Source: Oscillospiraceae bacterium
Lineage (GTDB): Bacteria > Bacillota > Clostridia > Oscillospirales > Oscillospiraceae
Length of the DNA: 15,692 nucleotides
NCBI GenBank assembly: GCA_020025295.1
Contig: JAHHSJ010000047.1
Span: 1-15,692, forward strand
Reading direction: 5' to 3'
The notes beneath the pieces are model-generated. The model did no database searches. It saw nothing but the letters and a program-made list of their open reading frames with translations, and had not been told where the DNA came from. Made by a program: the position numbers and the translations under genes. How positions within the stretch are numbered: position 1 is the stretch's first letter; each line of letters opens with the position of its first letter. Positions 13,768-15,692 of the stretch are shown in pieces.

Positions 13768-14795
13768 GACAGCTGTTGAATACGCTCTTTGTCACCTCAG
13801 AGGATATTTATCTATCGCTTGACGGTGAAAATGTGGTCGCAAATAAGAATCAGGAAGCTGTTGCCCGATATCCGCTTCATATTCTTTCCGGAATCATTTC
13901 CTTCTCTTATGCGGGGGCATCTCCTGCGTTGATGGGGGCTTGTGCCAAGCGAGGAATTTCCCTCTCGTTCTGTACACCTCGGGGACGGTTTCTTGCCCGA
14001 GTCAGTGGGGAGAACAACGGGAATGTGCTTTTGCGGCGAACGCAGTATCGAGTGGCGGATGACCTTCAGCAAAGCTGCCGAATCGCCCGGTCTATGATTT
14101 TCGGAAAGCTCTATAATGCCCGCTGGAGCATCCAGCGTACGCTTCGGGATCATGGATTACGGGTAGATGAACAGCAGTTAGCTGACGCTTCGGTACAGCT
14201 CAAGGAACTGTTGCCAAGAGTGCTGGCAGAGACGGATTTGGATTCCCTTCGAGGATTGGAGGGAACGGGAGCCACAGCCTACTTCCGGGTGTTCGATCAA
14301 ATGATTCTGGGAGACGCTAATGTGTTTTCCTTCTGCGGACGCAATAGGCGTCCGCCGTTGGACCCGGTCAATGCCCTGCTGTCCTTTGCTTATAGTCTGC
14401 TCTCTTACGATTGTGCGGCTGCGTTGAATTCGGTTGGGTTGGACCCTTATGTGGGCTTTTTGCATCGGGATCGTCCGGGACGGAGCTCTCTGGCGTTGGA
14501 TCTTATGGAGGAGCTTCGCCCCTGCCTGGCGGATCGGTTTGTACTGACACTGATCAACAATCGGGTGTTTCAGAAAACAGATTTTGAGTTTCAGGAAAGC
14601 GGAGCGGTGACCTTGACGGAGGATAGCCGGCGTGAGTTCCTTTCCCGATGGCAGAATCGGAAGAAAGAGACTCTGACGCATCCGTATCTGGGCGAGAAGA
14701 TTCCGTGGGGGTTGGTCCCCTATGTGCAGGCACTGCTGCTGGCAAGGTACCTACGGGAAGATTTGGAGGAATACCCTCCGTTCTTGTGGAAGTGA
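13764..14795 (+). CDS. cas1: Cas1, CRISPR integrase
   Basis: Catalyses insertion of new spacers at the leader end of the array. The 343-residue product has the catalytic glutamate Glu166 in LRGLEGTGA, His234 in GFLHRDRPGR and the acidic cluster Asp246 to Glu250 (DLMEE), so the metal site is complete. The ATG at 13764 follows GGAGGAG and overlaps the cas4 stop by four bases. A longer frame opening at 13668 lies inside cas4 and has no role as a start. It resembles type I-C Cas1 throughout, including VNALLSFAYSLLS. Confidence 0.96.
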   Translation: MRQLLNTLFVTSEDIYLSLDGENVVANKNQEAVARYPLHILSGIISFSYAGASPALMGACAKRGISLSFCTPRGRFLARVSGENNGNVLLRRTQYRVADDLQQSCRIARSMIFGKLYNARWSIQRTLRDHGLRVDEQQLADASVQLKELLPRVLAETDLDSLRGLEGTGATAYFRVFDQMILGDANVFSFCGRNRRPPLDPVNALLSFAYSLLSYDCAAALNSVGLDPYVGFLHRDRPGRSSLALDLMEELRPCLADRFVLTLINNRVFQKTDFEFQESGAVTLTEDSRREFLSRWQNRKKETLTHPYLGEKIPWGLVPYVQALLLARYLREDLEEYPPFLWK

Positions 14796-14801
14796 TAGAA
14801 T

Positions 14802-15092
14802 ATGATGGTGCTGATCACTTATGATGTGAATACAGAAGATGCTGCGGGCAGGGGACGCCTGCGTCGAATTGCGAAGCAGTGTGTCAATTATGGCCAGCGT
14901 GTTCAGAATTCTGTGTTTGAATGTAAGTTGGACCCGGCGCAGTATCGGATGCTGGAGGCCAAGCTGCTTGAGATCATGGATCCCCAAAAAGACAGCCTGC
15001 GATTTTATGAACTGGGTTCCGGCTATGAAAAAAAGATTCGGCATTATGGGAGCAAGAACTCCTATATGCCAGAAGATGTCCTGATGATATGA
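14802..15092 (+). CDS. cas2: Cas2, structural partner of Cas1 in spacer integration
   Basis: Small ferredoxin-fold protein that bridges two Cas1 dimers. The 96-residue product begins MMVLITYDVNTEDAAGRGRLRRIAKQ, with the conserved Asp at position 8, and carries VNYGQRVQNSVFEC, hallmarks of type I-C Cas2. Start 14802 aligns with the common M-x-VLITYDV pattern; ATG 14805 is a possible alternative. It begins six bases after the cas1 stop with a modest GGAAG site inside cas1. It is the last cas gene, directly before the leader. Confidence 0.95.
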   Translation: MMVLITYDVNTEDAAGRGRLRRIAKQCVNYGQRVQNSVFECKLDPAQYRMLEAKLLEIMDPQKDSLRFYELGSGYEKKIRHYGSKNSYMPEDVLMI

Positions 15093-15285
15093 AGGGTGAG
15101 ATCAAGTGCGAAGCCAAAGCGGACATGAATTTCTGGATTGGTTCGCACTACCGGACAGTAGCATTCAGTATCATTTTGTGCAGAAATTCAGAAATAATAG
15201 GATGTAGTTTTTACTGACAGCAGCATAATTTGAAAAAATTTGATGTATCTGCTGAAATTTGCAAATATTTTTGTGTATATTTGCT
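15093..15285 (+). promoter_or_regulatory. CRISPR leader
   Basis: 193 bases between cas2 and the first repeat, AT-rich in the last 110. This is where type I leaders hold the array promoter and the integration signals. Visible elements are the palindrome ATTTGCAAAT (15257-15266) about 20 bases before the first repeat and the inverted pair CAGCAG (15218-15223)/CTGCTG (15249-15254) enclosing an A/T-only-like core. I could not identify a convincing -35/-10 pair. Position beside cas2 and the perfect first repeat support this as the leader end. Confidence 0.7.
15106..15148 (+). repeat. Inverted repeat just after cas2
   Basis: GTGCGAAgCCAA (15106-15117, one bulged G) pairs with TTGGTTCGCAC (15138-15148), an 11-pair stem with a 20-base loop. 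No T-run follows, so it is not a clear terminator. It could protect the 3' end of the cas mRNA or mark the outer edge of the leader. Confidence 0.55.
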
Positions 15286-15588
15286 GTCGCTCCCCGCAAG
15301 GGGAGCGTGGATTGAAATCCCATGTCATTCAGACCAATTTTTATGGCCAGAATGTCGCTCCCCGCAAGGGGAGCGTGGATTGAAATGGACCGATACGCTA
15401 TCAAACCAGAGGGTAGAGTGTCGCTCCCCGCAAGGGGAGCGTGGATTGAAATCCACCTATTATTTACACTATCCGGGCTTCGGTATTGGTCGCTCCCCGC
15501 AAGGGGAGCGTGGATTGAAATGGTCGGTATTTCGGTGAGAACCGAGGATGAGCAGGTCGCTCCCCGCACGGGGAGCGTGGATTGAAAT
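15286..15588 (+). CRISPR. Type I-C CRISPR array, five repeats and four spacers
   Basis: Repeats of 33 nt begin at 15286, 15354, 15420, 15489 and 15556. Each starts GTCGCTCCCC and ends GTGGATTGAAAT. CGCTCCCC and GGGGAGCG form an eight-pair stem around a GCAA (GNRA) loop. Repeats 1-4 are identical; repeat 5 has one change (A to C at 15569) that alters the loop to GCAC, the usual sign of the leader-distal end. Spacers are 15319-15353 (35 nt), 15387-15419 (33), 15453-15488 (36) and 15522-15555 (34), all unique. None matches another place in this window by eye. The direction of transcription is plus, away from cas2. The repeat could be counted as 32 nt if the final T is not duplicated on integration, but all five copies carry it. 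Confidence 0.98.
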
Positions 15589-15692
15589 TGATAGTTGAGA
15601 GAGTGAGAGGTTTCCCGGTGCACACACAAAATATGCGGAAAGCGGCGTTCCAAAGAGAAGAAATTTGTTAAAATTCATAATAATATAGAAAT
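15589..15692. other. Flank after the array, no gene seen
   Basis: 104 bases after the last repeat. It contains no further repeat, no complete reading frame of note and no clear terminator. The last 30 bases are strongly A/T-rich and may lead into the next gene's promoter. Confidence 0.6.

Noticed and set aside
7268..15588. A novel CRISPR subtype or extra accessory gene in the operon
   Set aside because: Gene content and order are those of canonical type I-C, and the genes overlap or abut, leaving no room for an additional gene apart from the internal cas11c.
15171..15653. Open frames on both strands across the array, with repeated peptide blocks
   Set aside because: The repeated blocks (for example SLPARGAWIE) are the CRISPR repeat read as protein, a common false gene call.

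Overview
The window (15,692 nt, roughly half G+C) reads as chromosome of a low-to-mid-GC Firmicute, most likely a gut-type clostridium of the Oscillospiraceae/Ruminococcaceae kind. That placement is an inference from strong GGAGG ribosome sites, near-consensus TTGACA/TATAAT promoters, an RF2 of clostridial type and a type I-C CRISPR repeat. No gene fixes a genus.

Layout. Positions 1-1326 (minus) hold most of a membrane-anchored HtrA/DegP-like protease with a PDZ domain; its end lies outside the window. Divergent from it is a multi-pass membrane protein of unknown role (1614-2714), which shares a bidirectional terminator with prfB (release factor 2, 2782-3909, minus). Upstream of prfB lies an unrecognised 37-codon minus-strand gene (4022-4135) with its own ribosome site and terminator. 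Two single-tRNA units follow, each with its own promoter and hairpin: tRNA-Leu(UAA) at 4269-4355 and initiator tRNA-fMet(CAU) at 4558-4634. Then come an alpha/beta-hydrolase-like gene (5021-5800) and a minus-strand DUF4041 coiled-coil protein (6005-6949), separated by convergent terminators.

The right half (about 7086-15588) is a type I-C CRISPR-Cas locus in canonical order: cas3, cas5c, cas8c (with cas11c inside it), cas7c, cas4, cas1, cas2, leader, then an array of five repeats and four spacers. The genes overlap or nearly touch and look like one operon from a promoter at 7086-7114, behind a structured leader. Cas7c, Cas8c, Cas11c and Cas5c would form Cascade, Cas3 would degrade targets, Cas4-Cas1-Cas2 would add spacers, and Cas5c would cut the pre-crRNA.

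The standout observation is in cas5c. Its frame is intact except for one in-frame TAG at 9895-9897. Two bases after that TAG is an eight-base match to the anti-Shine-Dalgarno sequence (GGAGGTGA), then a well-spaced in-frame GTG. The gene is therefore either a fresh nonsense pseudogene, read through, or translated as two pieces that divide the crRNA-processing residues between them. The second notable point is a clear internal ribosome site and ATG in cas8c (11868-11885) that would make a 124-residue Cas11c. I found no wholly new system: the locus is a known subtype with an unusual lesion.
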